A stretch of DNA of 64,000 nt, from assembly GCA_963851025.1 (NCBI GenBank), contig CAWKOA010000035.1, positions 124,001-188,000 of the forward strand. The letters are read 5' to 3'. Positions 50,317-62,500 of the stretch are shown in pieces. Position 1 is the stretch's first letter, and each line of letters begins with the position of its first letter. Below the pieces are notes generated by a model that was not told the DNA's origin, made no database searches, and saw only the letters and a list, made by a program, of their open reading frames with translations. Source of the DNA: RYN-230 sp963851025. Its GTDB lineage: Bacteria; Actinomycetota; Actinomycetes; Streptosporangiales; Streptosporangiaceae. Position numbers and translations under genes: made by a program.

Positions 50317-51501
50317 ATGCAGACCTGGCATGCACTTCCCCCGGTGGACCAGGCGGGTTCGCGTGGCTAGCGGGCACGCCGCGCCGCCACGACAGAACTA
50401 TATCCAGCGGAGCGGCTGCGGCTGGCGGCGGAGGCCGCCGGGGCGGCGGGACTGGGCGCGCTGCTGCTCACCCCGGGGCCGGACCTGCGCTACGTGACCG
50501 GCTACGACGCGCAGCAGCTGGAGCGGCTCACCTGCCTGGCGGTGCCCGCGGCCGGGGACCCGTTCCTGGTCGTGCCGCGGCTGGAGCTGCCCGCCGCGCA
50601 GGCCTCGCCGGCCGGGGGCTTCGGCCTGGAGATGATCCCCTGGGACGAGACGGACGACCCGTACGCGCTGGTCGCCGGGCGGCTCGGGCCGGTCTCCTCG
50701 GTCGGGCCTGGCCGACCGGATGTGGGCCATGATGGTGCTCCGCTTCCGCGCCGCGCTGCCCGCGCGCCCGGCAGGGGCTGGCCAGCGCGGCCCTGCGCGG
50801 CCTGCGGTCGCGCAAGAGCCCGGCCGAGGTGGCCGCGCTGCGGGAGGCGGGGGCGGCCATCGACCGGGTGCACGCCGCCGTGCCGGGCTGGCTGCGGCCG
50901 GGCCGGACCGAGCTGGAGGTCGCGGCGGACGTCGCCGCCGCGATCAGCCAGCGAAGGTCACGTCCGGGCGGACTTCGTGATCGTCGCGTCCGGGCCGAAC
51001 GCGGCCAGCCCGCACCACGAGCCGTCCGGCCGGGTGCTCCAGCCCGGCGACGCCGTCGTGGTGGACATCGGCGGCACCATGCCCAGCGGTTACTGCTCGG
51101 ACTGCACCCGCGTCTACGCGATCGGCGGGCCGCCCGCCGAGTTCACCGCCTACTACGAGGTGCTGCGCGACGCCCAGGAGGCGGCGTGCGCGGCGGTCCG
51201 GCCCGGCGTCACGGCCGAGGCGGTGGACGCGGCCGCCCGGGAGCCGATCACCGAGGCCGGGTACGGGCCCAGTTCGTGCACCGGACCGGGCACGGGATCG
51301 GGCTGGAGACCCACGAGGACCCGTACATCGTGGCGGGCAACACCGAGCCGCTGGAGCCCGGGCATGGCCTTCTCCGTCGAGCCCGGCATCTACCCGGGCC
51401 CGCACGGGGCCAGGATCGAGGACATCGTGGTCTGCACCGAGCAGGGATACGAGCGGCTGAACCACGTCACCCGCGAGCTGGTCGTGGTCGGCGCCGGCTG
51501 A
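50317..51501 (+). CDS. pepE: Xaa-Pro dipeptidase PepE-like (M24 family), several frameshifts
   Basis: A metallopeptidase of about 380 residues, ortholog of Rv2089c. The creatinase-like N-domain reads LYPAERLRLAAEAAGAAGLG, followed by LLTPGPDLRYVTGY. The pita-bread catalytic domain has VVVDIGGTMPSGYCSDCTRV (two metal Asp), FVHRTGHGIGLETHEDPYIV (His) and AFSVEPGIYPGPHGARIED (two Glu). Breaks lie near 50707, 50770, 50953, 51270 and 51363. The start is unresolved. ATG 50317 sits 7 nt after TTAGAT, in leaderless fashion, but its frame soon meets TAG. GTG 50363 is the alternative. Confidence 0.85.
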
Positions 51502-51551
51502 GCCCGCCAGGCGTGCTGCCCGGAGGCCCGGCCGCGGCAGCCTGCCGGCCG

Positions 51552-52789
<1,238 letters not shown>

Positions 52790-52957
52790 GGGCGCGCTCC
52801 GTCGCTGTCCGGGGCGCCGCTCCGCTGCGGCGCCGACCAGGGGCTCCGGGGCTGCGGGGCCGCTGTGGACGCGGTTCCGCCTGTCGCCTGTTTCCCCTTC
52901 TGGCGCGCAGCGTATCCGCGCGTCACCGGCCAGGGTTAAGACTGGCGTCACATCCTG

Positions 52958-53033
52958 TTACCTGAGCGTAAAGCCCGTTATCAGGCCGTTACGATCAAAG
53001 AGGCGCGAGGTGGCTGGTTGCGGATTACCGTAA
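52958..53033. promoter_or_regulatory. Cluster of TTAC/GTAA half-sites upstream of the Lrp-type gene
   Basis: TTAC-CTGAGC-GTAA (52958-52971), two CCGTTA direct repeats (52975 and 52986) and TTAC-C-GTAA (53025-53033) occupy 76 bp, ending 4 bp before the start codon. The spacing is consistent with wrapping by an octameric Lrp protein and autoregulation. Confidence 0.45.
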
Positions 53034-53037
53034 CGGG

Positions 53038-53562
53038 GTGGAAGACATCGACCGCAAGATCGTCTCGCTGCTGTGCCGGGACGGCCGGATCAGCTTCACC
53101 GAGCTGTCCCGGCAGACCGGGCTCTCGGTGTCGGCCACGCACCAGCGGGTCCGCCGGCTGGAGCGGCGCGGGGTGATCAAGGGGTATGCCGCCATGATCG
53201 ACCCGGCCGGCGCGGGCCTGCCGCTGACCGCGTTCATCTCGATCAAGCCGTTCGACCCGGCCGCCCCGGACGACGCCCCGGAGCGGCTCGCCCACCTGCC
53301 GGCGCATCGAGGCCTGCCACAGCGTGGCGGGCGACGAGAACTACATCCTCAAGGTCCGGGTGGCCTCGCCGGCCGCCCTGGAGGACCTGCTGCAGCAGAT
53401 CCGGGCCTGCGCGGGGGTGTCGACCCGGACCACGATCGTGCTCAGCACGCCGTACGAGAACCGCCCGCCCGACCTGGAGCACTCCGGCGAGGGCAGCTCG
53501 GCGCGGACGGACGGCGAGCGACGACGCCGAGGCCCGAGCCGGACGCGGAGGGCGTCGGCTGA
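53038..53562 (+). CDS. Lrp/AsnC-family transcriptional regulator, frameshifted near 53308
   Basis: About 165 residues. The helix-turn-helix reads MEDIDRKIVSLLCRDGRISF, then TELSRQTGLSVSATHQRVRR followed by LERRGVIKGYAAMIDP. After the break near 53308 the RAM ligand-binding domain continues as CHSVAGDENYILKVRVASPA, then LEDLLQQIRACAGVSTRTTI. The effector is probably an amino acid. It starts with GTG and sits 248 bp from the divergent ABC ATPase. It ends one base before the convergent TetR gene. Confidence 0.87.
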   Translation: MEDIDRKIVSLLCRDGRISFTELSRQTGLSVSATHQRVRRLERRGVIKGYAAMIDPAGAGLPLTAFISIKPFDPAAPDDAPERLAHLPAHRGLPQRGGRRELHPQGPGGLAGRPGGPAAADPGLRGGVDPDHDRAQHAVREPPARPGALRRGQLGADGRRATTPRPEPDAEGVG

Positions 53563-54186
53563 TCAGCCCGGCCGTGCCCGCCGCGGCGGCGGCCCCGCGC
53601 GCGCAGCCCGTCGAGCATCACCCTGAGCAGCCGCTGGGCCTGGTCGGAATGGGCGGACGGGTACTCGCAGGCGACCGAGATCGCGTGCGACATCTTCAGC
53701 AGGTCGGTCACGTCCACGTCCGGGCCGGATCTCGCCCGCCTGCTGGGCCCGGGCCAGCAGCGGGACCACGGCCTCGCGGACCATCGCGCTGCACGAGCTG
53801 ACCACCTCGGCGTTCTTGCCGCCCAGGGACGACATCATCGAGATGGTCAGGTTCCGCTTGGTCGCGGCGAAGGCGACCAGCGCCTCGCAGCCAGCGGGCC
53901 AGCGCCTCGCTGGCCGGGCTGTCCCCGGCTGCGCCGAGTATTCCTGGGCCCGGGCGCACAGCGCCTCGACCTGGCTGCGGTAGACGGCCTCGAGCAGCGC
54001 CTGGCGGGTCGGGAAATGCCGGTACAGGGTGCCGATCCCGACCCCGGCCCGGCGGGCGATCTCGTCCAGGGACGCGTCGTCGGCCCCGTGCTCGGCGAAC
54101 GCCGCCAGGGCCGCCTCGATCAGCCGCTGCCGGTTGCGCCGCGCGTCGGCCCGCATCGCGCCCTCGGGAGGGCTGGTCGCGCTCAT
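53563..54186 (-). CDS. TetR-family repressor, frameshifted
   Basis: About 207 residues. The DNA-binding domain reads RRNRQRLIEAALAAFAEHGA, then DDASLDEIARRAGVGIGTLY followed by RHFPTRQALLEAVYR. The ligand domain includes ALVAFAATKRNLTISMMSSL and, in another frame, DVTDLLKMSHAISVACEYPS, then AQRLLRVMLDGLRA. Breaks lie near 53895, 53730 and 53610. It is divergent from an EmrB/QacA-type exporter, and two identical palindromes lie in the shared promoter region. A drug-responsive repressor role is a reasonable inference. Confidence 0.88.
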   Translation of the reverse strand: MSATSPPEGAMRADARRNRQRLIEAALAAFAEHGADDASLDEIARRAGVGIGTLYRHFPTRQALLEAVYRSQVEALCARAQEYSAQPGTARPARRWPAGCEALVAFAATKRNLTISMMSSLGGKNAEVVSSCSAMVREAVVPLLARAQQAGEIRPGRGRDRPAEDVARDLGRLRVPVRPFRPGPAAAQGDARRAARAGPPPRRARPG

Positions 54187-54266
54187 CCGGACCACTCTGC
54201 CTCATGATGCCTTGCCAACTCTCCAGCCTGCCTGCACTGCCCGGCCGCCGGCCGCCGTTAATCGGC

Positions 54267-54295
54267 TTGCTAAGCGGAGCCTGCCTCCGTATAGT
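54267..54295 (+). promoter_or_regulatory. Promoter of the MFS exporter
   Basis: TTGCTA (54267-54272), a 17-nt spacer and TATAGT (54290-54295). The -10 lies exactly between two palindromes, giving a repressible promoter. Confidence 0.6.
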
Positions 54296-54313
54296 AATCG
54301 GAGTCGGTCTCCG
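54275..54313. promoter_or_regulatory. Two CGGAG-N5-CTCCG palindromes, putative TetR operators
   Basis: CGGAG-CCTGC-CTCCG at 54275-54289 and CGGAG-TCGGT-CTCCG at 54299-54313. The second extends to TCGGAG/CTCCGA. Centres are 24 bp apart and flank the -10 hexamer of the exporter promoter. Confidence 0.7.
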
Positions 54314-54368
54314 AATAATCCGCAGACTACCTCGCCTCGTCCCAGGACTCCACTTCCAGGAGACAACT

Positions 54369-55900
54369 GTGCCTTCTTCGTCCGCCGCATCGCCCGCGGT
54401 GGCGCTGCGCCGCCCGGGCGCGGCCGCGGCGCCGCGGCCATCCCGGCGTCGCCCTGGTCATCATGCTGTCCGCCCAGCTCATGATCATCCTCGACATGAC
54501 CGTGGTGAACATCGCGCTGCCGCACATCCAGGCCGGCCTGCACTTCTCCGCGGCCAGCCTGTCCTGGGTGCTGAACGCCTACACGCTCACGTTCGGCGGC
54601 CTGCTGCTGCTCGGCGGCCGGGCCGGCGACATCCTCGGCCGGCGCCGGATGTTCCTGGCCGGGATCGCCCTGTTCACCGCCGTCCTCGCTGGCCGGCGGC
54701 CTGGCCACCGCGGCCTGGTGGCTGCTGGCGGCCCGCGCCCTGCAGGGCGTCGGCGGCGCGCTGGCCTCGCCCGCGGTGCTCGCCCTGGTCGTGGGGAGCT
54801 TCCCGGAAGGCCGCGAGCGGACCCGGGCGCTCGGCATCTACTCGGCCGTGGCCATGGGCGGCGCCTCGCTCGGCCTGGTCCTGGGCGGCGTCATCACCGA
54901 GTGGGCGTCCTGGCGCTGGGTGCTGTTCATCAACGTGCCGGTCGGGCTCGCCGTGCATCGCCGTGACCCCGCTGTTCATCACCGAGTCGCCGCGCCAGCC
55001 CGGCCGGTTCGACCTGGCCGGGGCGGTCACCTCCATCGCCGGGATGACCGCGCTGGTCTACGCGTTCATCCGGGCCGCGTCAGACGGCTGGTCTGACCGC
55101 CTCACCCTGGCCGCCTTCGCGGTGGCCGTGGTGATGCTCGCCGCCTTCCTGCTCACCGAGTCCCGGGCCCGCCAGCCGATCACCCCGCTGCGGCTGTTCG
55201 CCAGCCCCGCCCGGTCCGGCTCCTACCTGGCCCGGCTGCTGCTGGTCGCCGGCATGTTCGGGATGTTCTTCTTCCTGACCCAGTTCGTCCAGGACATCCT
55301 CGGCTTCAGCCCGCTGGCGGCCGGGTTCGCGTTCCTGCCCATGACCCTCACCGTGTTCGGGGTGTCCCGGGCGGCGCCGCGGCTGCTGCCCCGGTTCGGC
55401 CCGACCCGGCTGATGCTGGCGGGCATGCTGCCGGTGATCGGCGGGATGGCGTGGCTGGCCCAGGTCTCGCGGGCAGACCACCTACCTGGGCGGCGTCCTG
55501 GGGCCGATGCTGCTGCATCGGCACCGGGATGGGCATCGTGTTCGTCCCGCTCACCATGGTGTCGCTGGCCGGGGTGGCGCCCGCGGACTCCGGCGCCGCC
55601 TCCAGCATGGTGAACGTCACGCAGCAGGTCGGCGGATCACTCGGCCTGGCCATCCTGGTCACCGTGTTCGGCACCGCCTACCGCGACGCGGCGCGGCAGC
55701 TGGCCCCCGGCGTGAGCCACGCGAGCGCCGCCCGCCAGCTGCTCATTCACGGGATGTCCGCGGCCTTCACCGTGGCCGCCGTCTTCGACGTGTGCGTGCT
55801 GCTGGTCATCCTGCTGACCAGCCGGGCCAGGCCCGCGCCGCAGGCTCAGGCCGGAGGCCGCCCGCTCGCCGGGACCAGGCCGGTCAGCACGCCACGGTGA
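54369..55900 (+). CDS. MFS drug exporter (DHA2/EmrB-QacA type), several frameshifts
   Basis: A proton-driven exporter of about 507 residues with 14 predicted helices. Helix 1 motif D1 is LDMTVVNIALPHIQ. Motif A is GGRAGDILGRRRMF. Motif C-like is ALGIYSAVAMGGASLGLVLG followed by GVITEWASWRWVLFINVPVG. Later helices include LLVAGMFGMFFFLTQFVQDI. Breaks are near 54420 (before the first helix), 54690, 54953, 55473 and 55517. AGGAGA lies 5 nt before the GTG. Divergence from a TetR gene with shared operators suggests induction by its substrate. Confidence 0.88.
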
Positions 55901-56727
55901 CCGGGCGGACCGGGAGCCCGGCCGGGAACGCCGCGCCCGCGGGCACGATCGCGGCGGTGCCGCCGTACCGGCGGGCCGCGTCGGGCAGGCGCGTCGGCCG
56001 GGGCGGCCACCACCGTCGCGCCCTCGAGCAGGGCCAGGTCGAGGAGCAGCGTGTACTCCCGGGCGCAGCCGTCCGGCGGCGCGGCCAGCACCACGTCGCT
56101 GCGCGGTCACCGGCGCGGGCGCGGCCAGCCGGCCCAGCTCCGCGGCGAGCTGGGCGTGGGTCACCGGAGTCGCCCGCAGCCCGCCGCCCGGCCCGGGCAC
56201 GTACGGCAGCAGGCCCAGGTCCGCCGGCCCGGCGGCGGCCGGCGGCTGCAGTCCCCGGGACAGCAGCGACCAGAACGGCACGGTGCCCGGCGCCTCGTCG
56301 AACGAGATGACCTGCCGGACCCACGAGCCGTCCGCCGCGCTCAGCGCGGCGGGCACCAGCGGGTCCGCGGTGACGAGCAGCCGGGCGCCGCAGTCGGTGA
56401 GCTGCCTGGCCATCATGGCTATCGTGCTGGCCGTGCCGATCGGCGACGGCACCCCACCGGCCGCCCGGATCGCGTGCACGGCCAGCACGTAGCTCACCGC
56501 GTCGGGGACGTACACCCCGACGACGTCCTGGGAGCGCAGCCCGCGCCAGGCCAGCCCGGCCGCGGCGGTCTGCAGCGACCACCGCCAGGTCCGCGTGGCT
56601 GAGGGTCCCGCCCGGCCACGCAGCCGTGCCCCGCCGACCAGCGCGGGATGCTCCCCCCGGGCCGATGACAGTCCACCAGCCGCTGGGTCACGGTGGCGTG
56701 AGGGGCTGGCATGTCCGTGACCGTCAT
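55884..56727 (-). CDS. Truncated acyl-CoA-ligase-like (ANL) protein, probably not adenylating
   Basis: About 280 residues, half of a normal ANL enzyme. MTVTDMPAPHATVTQRLVDC and the later GLAWRGLRSQDVVGVYVPDA, then YVLAVHAIRAAGGVPSPIGT match the N-terminal subdomain of 4-coumarate-CoA ligases. At the place of the A3 phosphate-binding loop (usually SSGTTGLPKG) it reads YVPGPGGGLRATPVTHAQ, with no Ser/Thr cluster and no Lys. The protein stops at PVRPVTVAC, so the A5, A7, A8 and A10 motifs are all missing. Breaks near 56110 and 56590 occur but do not restore a C-terminus, since the exporter gene follows. GGAGAAGGG precedes the ATG. Confidence 0.7.
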
Positions 56728-56844
56728 CCGTGCCCTTCTCCCCAGGCTCCTCCGGCCATCCCCCTCCTGACGGCCGGAGGAGCCTTGGCTCTGCGTCCGG
56801 CAGCTCCGGTTGAGCCTCGTGCGGGCCCCCATGCCGCACGGGAC

Positions 56845-59534
56845 TCACCGGAACTCTGCGGATGACCTTACGTATGTACGGGTGCGGGTCCACATGCGCC
56901 GAACTATGCAGTGCCGTGTGTATTTCGGGGCCGGAGGCGCGGGCGGATTGGTATGTAGGCCGGCTTTTTCAGGCGTCCGGGCCGGCCTGGCCGGCGCTGG
57001 CCGGGCGACCCAGGCCGCGATCTGCGCCCGGGAGCTGAAGCCCAGCTTGGTCAGCATGTTGGCCACGTGCCGGGCCACCGTGGCCTGGCTGATGACCAGC
57101 TCGTCGGCGATGGCCCGGTTGCTCAGGCCCCGGGCGATCAGCGCGGCGATCTCCCGCTCCCGCGGGGTCAGCGTGGACGGCACCGTGGCGCCGCCGGCGG
57201 GCGGCCCCGCCGCCGGCCCTGGGGCGGCCGCGGCGGCCGGGCTGGCTGTCCCCGCCGGGCCGGGACCGGCCAGCCCGCGGGCGCGGCGCCGTAGCCGCGG
57301 GGACCCGGCCGGCCGGGTGCCCATCGCGTACCGGACCGCCTCGTCCGCGCCCATCGCGCGGCCCTCCTCCAGCAGGGTGGCCGCGCGCAGTTCGCCCAGG
57401 GACCGGCGGGCGGGGCCGAGCAGGTCCTCCAGCCGCGCCCCGGCCCCGGCCGAGGGCGGGTGCCCGGCCGCGGCGCGCAGCTCGAGCGCGGCCCCGGCCA
57501 GCCGGGCGGCCCGCACCGCGTCGCCCGGCCCGGGCCTCCAGGGCCGCGAAGGCCTCCAGCCCGCGGGCGACCGGGAGGCGCTGGCCGGTGGCCAGGCTCA
57601 GCGTCAGGCTCTCGGTCAGGCTGGCCCGGCACAGGTCCAGGTCACCCTGGATCAGCGCCACCGAGGCGATGCCCGCCAGGCACCGGGCGATCTCCGGCCG
57701 GGCGTCGATCTCCTGGTACAGGCTCAGCGCCCCCTGGTAGTGGCTGATCGCGGCCTGGTAGTCGCCGCGGGCCCGGGCCACCCCGCCCAGCCCGTAGCGG
57801 ACCTGGGCCACCCCCCAGCCGTTGTTGTCCCGGAGCACGTCCAGGGCGGCCTCGTAGAGGCGCTGGGCCTCGCGCAGGCTGCCCAGCCGGGCCATGCCGG
57901 CCGCCTTGATGCTCAGCGCCAGCCCTTCCTCCCAGTCGTTGCCGAGCTTGTGCGCGGTGGCCGCCGCCTCATCGATCCGGGCCACCGCCTCGGCCAGGTT
58001 GCCCGCCCGCAGGCTGGCCACGGCGAGCAGCCGCAGCGCGCCCGCCTCGTGCGGGTCACCCGCCTCCCGGCACAGCTCCAGGCCCTCCCGGGCGCACCGT
58101 TCCACGGTGGGGTAGTCCTGCTGCTCGAAGGCCAGGTCGCCGCGGAAGACCAGGGCCGGCCCGCGCACCCCGGGCGGCACGCCCGTCCGCGCTGACCAGG
58201 AACCGGTCGAACCACTCCGCGCCCTCGGTCACGTCCCCGTGGGTCACCCACGGGTTGCGCATCGCCCCGCACATGCCGCAGCCCCTCGGCGATGTCGCCG
58301 CGGCGCAGCGAGGTGGCCAGCGCGAGCCGGTAGTTGGGCATGTCCACGGTGATGGCCCGGTACAGGGCCACCCGCTCCGGCCAGGACGGCGCGCCCGCGG
58401 ACGAACGCCTGGGACACGACGTACTCGCCGTAGCGGAGCAGGTAGTCGCGGTGCCGCAGCCGGAGCGCCTCCTCCTCGCCCGAGGCGGCGAGCCGGCTGG
58501 CCGCGTACTCCTTGATCGTGTCCAGCAGCCGGTAGCGGGACTCGCCGCGCAGCTCGTGGTCGAAGGTGACCAGCGACTTGTCGATGAGCGCGGCCATCAG
58601 GTCCAGCACGGTGCCCGCCGGGATCTGCTCGTCCGCGCAGACCTGCTCGGCCATGTCCAGGTTCCAGCCCGCGAACACCGACAGCCGCCGCAGCAGGATC
58701 TGCTCCGGCTCGCTCAGCAGCTCATAGCTCCAGTCCACCGCGGCCCGCAGGGTCTGCTGCCGGGGCGGGGCGGTCCGGTCACCCGAGGCCAGCAGCCGGA
58801 ACCGGTCATCGAGCCGGCTGGCGATCTGCTCCACCGACAGCGCGCGGACCCTCGCGGCGGCCAGCTCGATGGCCAGCGGCATGCCGTCCAGGGTCAGGCA
58901 CAGCCGCGCCACCGCCTCGGCGTTGTCGCTGCCCAGCGCGAACCCGGACCGGGCCGCCGAGGCCCGCTCGGCGAACAGCTGCAGCGCCTCGTGCCGGGCC
59001 AGGTCGGCCAGGGACAGCGGGTCGAGCGCCGGCCGGCACGGACAGCGGCGGGACCCGCCACACGGTCTCGCCGCGCACCCGCAGCGGCTCCCGGCTGGTC
59101 GCGATCACCCGCAGTGACGGGCAGCTGGCCAGCAGCTGCTGGACCAGCTCCGCGCACCCGTCCACGATGTGCTCGCAGGTGTCCAGGATGATCAGCAGCC
59201 GCCGGGCCCGCAGCGCCTCGGCCAGGGTCGCCATCAGCGGCCGGTCCTGCTCCTCGCGGATCCCGAAGGTGGCCGCGACCCGCCGCGGGAGGAGGTCCGC
59301 GTCGGCCGTGTCGGCCAGCTCCACCAGCCAGGCGCCGTCGGGGAAATCCGGGACCAGATCGCAGGCCAGCCGCAGGGCGAGGCGCGTCTTGCCGATGCCG
59401 CCCGGGCCGCACAGGGTCAGGGCGCGGACGTCACTGAGCAAGAGCGCGAGCTCGCTCAGATCGCGCTCCCTGCCGATGAAGCTGTTCGGCTCCGCAGGGA
59501 GGTTGCCCGGGGCAGGGGGAGCTGCGGAAGTCAT
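56845..59534 (-). CDS. Large LuxR-family regulator with NB-ARC/AAA and TPR-like domains, frameshifted
   Basis: A signal-transduction ATPase of about 896 residues. The N-terminus reads NLPAEPNSFIGRERDLSELA, then Walker A CGPGGIGKTRLALRLA and Walker B RRLLIILDTCEHIVDG. RVIATSREPLRVRGETVWRV is the sensor region and DGMPLAIELAAARVRAL the GxP module. A TPR-like repeat array follows (LGSLREAQRLYEAALDVLRD; YQAAISHYQGALSLYQEI). The LuxR helix-turn-helix is STLTPREREIAALIARGLSN followed by RAIADELVISQATVARHVAN. Breaks are near 59030, 58395, 58265, 58180 and 57525. ATG 59534 is preferred, and GTG 59600 would overlap the mannosidase stop. Confidence 0.87.
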
Positions 59535-59592
59535 GGCATCGAGGACCGTCTGGTTGGTGGCGGGGGGCCAGCGCCCTACGGGGCGGGTTCTT

Positions 59593-62500
59593 TCAGTCAC
59601 AGATGAGTACGGGAACGCTGGCGGTGTAGTGAAGTCGACCGAAATACATCAGTTTGACCATTGTCCACCACTGCGTGCCGCGCCGGGTAGTAATCGGTAC
59701 CCCGACATGATAACGGAGAGTTACTTCTTTTCCGGGGGAGACGGAAAAACCTCGCGTCCAGGGATGCACCGCCGCCCAGCTGCCGTACGGCGAGATCAGC
59801 TGCGCCTCGCCGCGGACCGGCGAGGCGGCCCGGTTGGCCAGCCGGACCGCCAGTTCCCCGGCCCCCCCGGGCCGGACCCGGACCGCCGGCGTGAGCACGG
59901 TGACCTCCATCTCGGCCGCGATGGCCTGCCAGGTCGGCGCTGCCAGGCGCCGGGCAGCAGCGGCGTCCAGCGGCTGGCCGGGCGCCGGGCAGCCGGGCGG
60001 GCCCGCCCAGCATCACGGCCGTGGCGTCCTCCAGGACCTGGCCCAGCTCGTCGCGGATCCGGGCGGCGAGGAAGTAGTGCCCGGGGGCCGCGCCCGGCCG
60101 GCGCCCGCACGGCCAGGTCCCAGTGCGCGTGGCCGAGCGCGGGCAGGTCGTAGCGCAGCGGGCCGGCCGGCGTGGCCGTCAGCCCGGCCGGGACGTCCAG
60201 CTCCACCACGCCCGCGGCGCGGCTCGCGGCCCGCAGGCCACGGTGAGGCGGACCGTGGCCGCGTCCGGGCCGCCGGCCCGCCTGGGGAGCGCGATCCGGC
60301 CGGGGGACAGGTGCACCGCGACCGGCAGGTTCCCGGCCGGGGCGGGCCCCTTGCCGTGCAGCCAGTAGCGGGTGAAGACCGGCTGCGCGGGTTCGGGCGG
60401 AGCCGGGCGGCGGCGCAGGTTCGGCCGCGGGCCGGGCGGCACCGGGTTCCGGCGGTGCCGGTGGCCGGCCGGGACGGACAGCCCCAGCGTGACGGTCCCG
60501 GCGGGCGGCACCACCACCTCGGCCCGGCCGCCGCCACCGGCAGCGCGGCACCCGCCCCGCCGCCGCCGTCCCCGGCGCCCGGGCCCGGCGTCCTCGACCA
60601 GGCTGACGGGCCGGGCCGCGGCTGATCCCGGTGAACAGGCTCAGCCGGGCCGCGGCCGCGGACCGGCCGCCCAGATCGCGCAGCCGGGCCGTGACCCCGT
60701 CCTCCCGGCCGCGGCGGCCCGCGCCGGCCCGCGGCGAGCGGGTTCCCGCGCGGCTTCAGGGCGGACACCATGACCGGCAGGTCCGCGGCGCACAGGCTGG
60801 CCGCCGCCGGGCGCGGGCCCGGGTGCAGGCCCGTCTCGCAGGCCAGCAGGTCATGGTTGTACTCCTGGCCGGCCACGGCGAAGCCCGCCTCCCGCCAGTC
60901 CCCGGGGCCGGCGGCCAGCGCGTACTCGAACGTGTGGCTCCAGTGCTGCCAGGCGAAGCTGCTCCCGTCCGGCGCGGTCCGCTGGTCGCCGTCGATCCAC
61001 ACCCCCGACGGCCAGGCGCTGCACGAGCGCATCAGCGCGATGTGCAGCGTGCCGTCCGGGGAGACCAGGCTGCCCGGCGTGCCCCGGTTCAGCAGCGCCA
61101 CCGAGCGCGGCGCCAGCGCCGGGTCGCGCTCGACCCGGCCCGGGGTCCCGGCGCCCGGCCAGCGCGGTGACCTCGATCACCGAGTCGGCCAGGTCGGCGG
61201 TGACCGAGGCCGCCGCCGCGGCCAGGTCCGGGCCGGCCACGACGAGCACCGGCAGGTCGCGCAGCCCGCGTGACGTCGGCCCCGGGCGCGAACGCCGCCG
61301 CGCGGGACTGGGCGGCCGGGATCCACAGCCGGGCGCTGCCGCCGGCGGCCAGCAGGCGGCCGAGCTCCGCCGGCCGCGCCCGGCCCGGCCGCGTCCAGGA
61401 GCCGGGCGGTCCACGGGTTCTGCTCCGGGCCGCCCAGCGCGATCCGCACGTCAGGCAGGTTCGAGTCCAGGTCGATGGAGCCGTAGCGCGGCCCGTCCGG
61501 CCACGAGCAGGTGGCCGTGACCCCCTGCCCCGCGAGTGCCGCCACCAGGTCACGGAGGGCCACGGACAGGCCGTTGCGGGAAACGGCGGGGTCGCTGCGG
61601 GGCCGGGGAAGCCGGGAGGATGACCTCAGCCACCCCCAGCGCGGCCTCCTGCCGGCGCGCCGCCCGGCTCGTGCCAGCCAGCCCGCGCCGTGGAGCCCAG
61701 CCCGAACCATTCGTGCGCCGGGTTGTCCAGCGTGAACGGGTGCTCGGCGACATCCGCCACGGCGCTGCCGAACGAGCGGCCCGACCACCGCGGTCGCGCC
61801 CTGGTAGATGGGCAGCCCGCCGGGCACGTCCGCGGGGAACCGCACCCGCAGCAGCCGGTCCTGCCCGATCGAGCCGTCCACGTGGGTGCGGAACTCGATC
61901 CGCTCCGCGCCGTCCCACAGCAGCGTCTCCTGGGTGACCCGCAGGTCGCCCAGGGTCAGCTCGGCGAGCAGCCGGGAGCCCAGCGGGCAGCGCTGCGCGG
62001 TGACCTTGGCGCTGGCGCCGCCCGAGCCGGTGCCGGGCCCCTTGGGGGACAGCAGCCACGGGCCCTCGCCCCAGCGCGGGTGAGAGTCGTACTCCTCCTG
62101 GAGGAGCAGCTCGTTGCCGCCCGGCTGGTCGGCTCCCGGCGCCGGGGCGGAGCAGCCCGGCGCCGGTCCGCTTGTCCACGATGCGGGTCAGCGTGCCGCC
62201 CCGGGCCGGGTCGGCCTCGACCAGGAAGGTCTCGTTCTCGATCACCGTGCCGGGCTGCGGCTCCCAGCCTCCGCCGGGCGGCCGGGCCCGGCCCCCGGCG
62301 CCGGGGCGGCCCAGTAGGTCCGGTAGCCCAGCGCGGGCACGTCCGCCGCGCGGAAGGTGAGCGTGACCGCGGCGAGCGTGCCGTCCGGGTGCCGCCGGGC
62401 CGCCTCGGCCAGGAACGGCACCTCACCGGAGTGATCACGCAGCGGTGACCGAGCCGGGGCCGGGGGCGGTGAACTCCAGCGCCGCGCCGGACCAGGCCGG

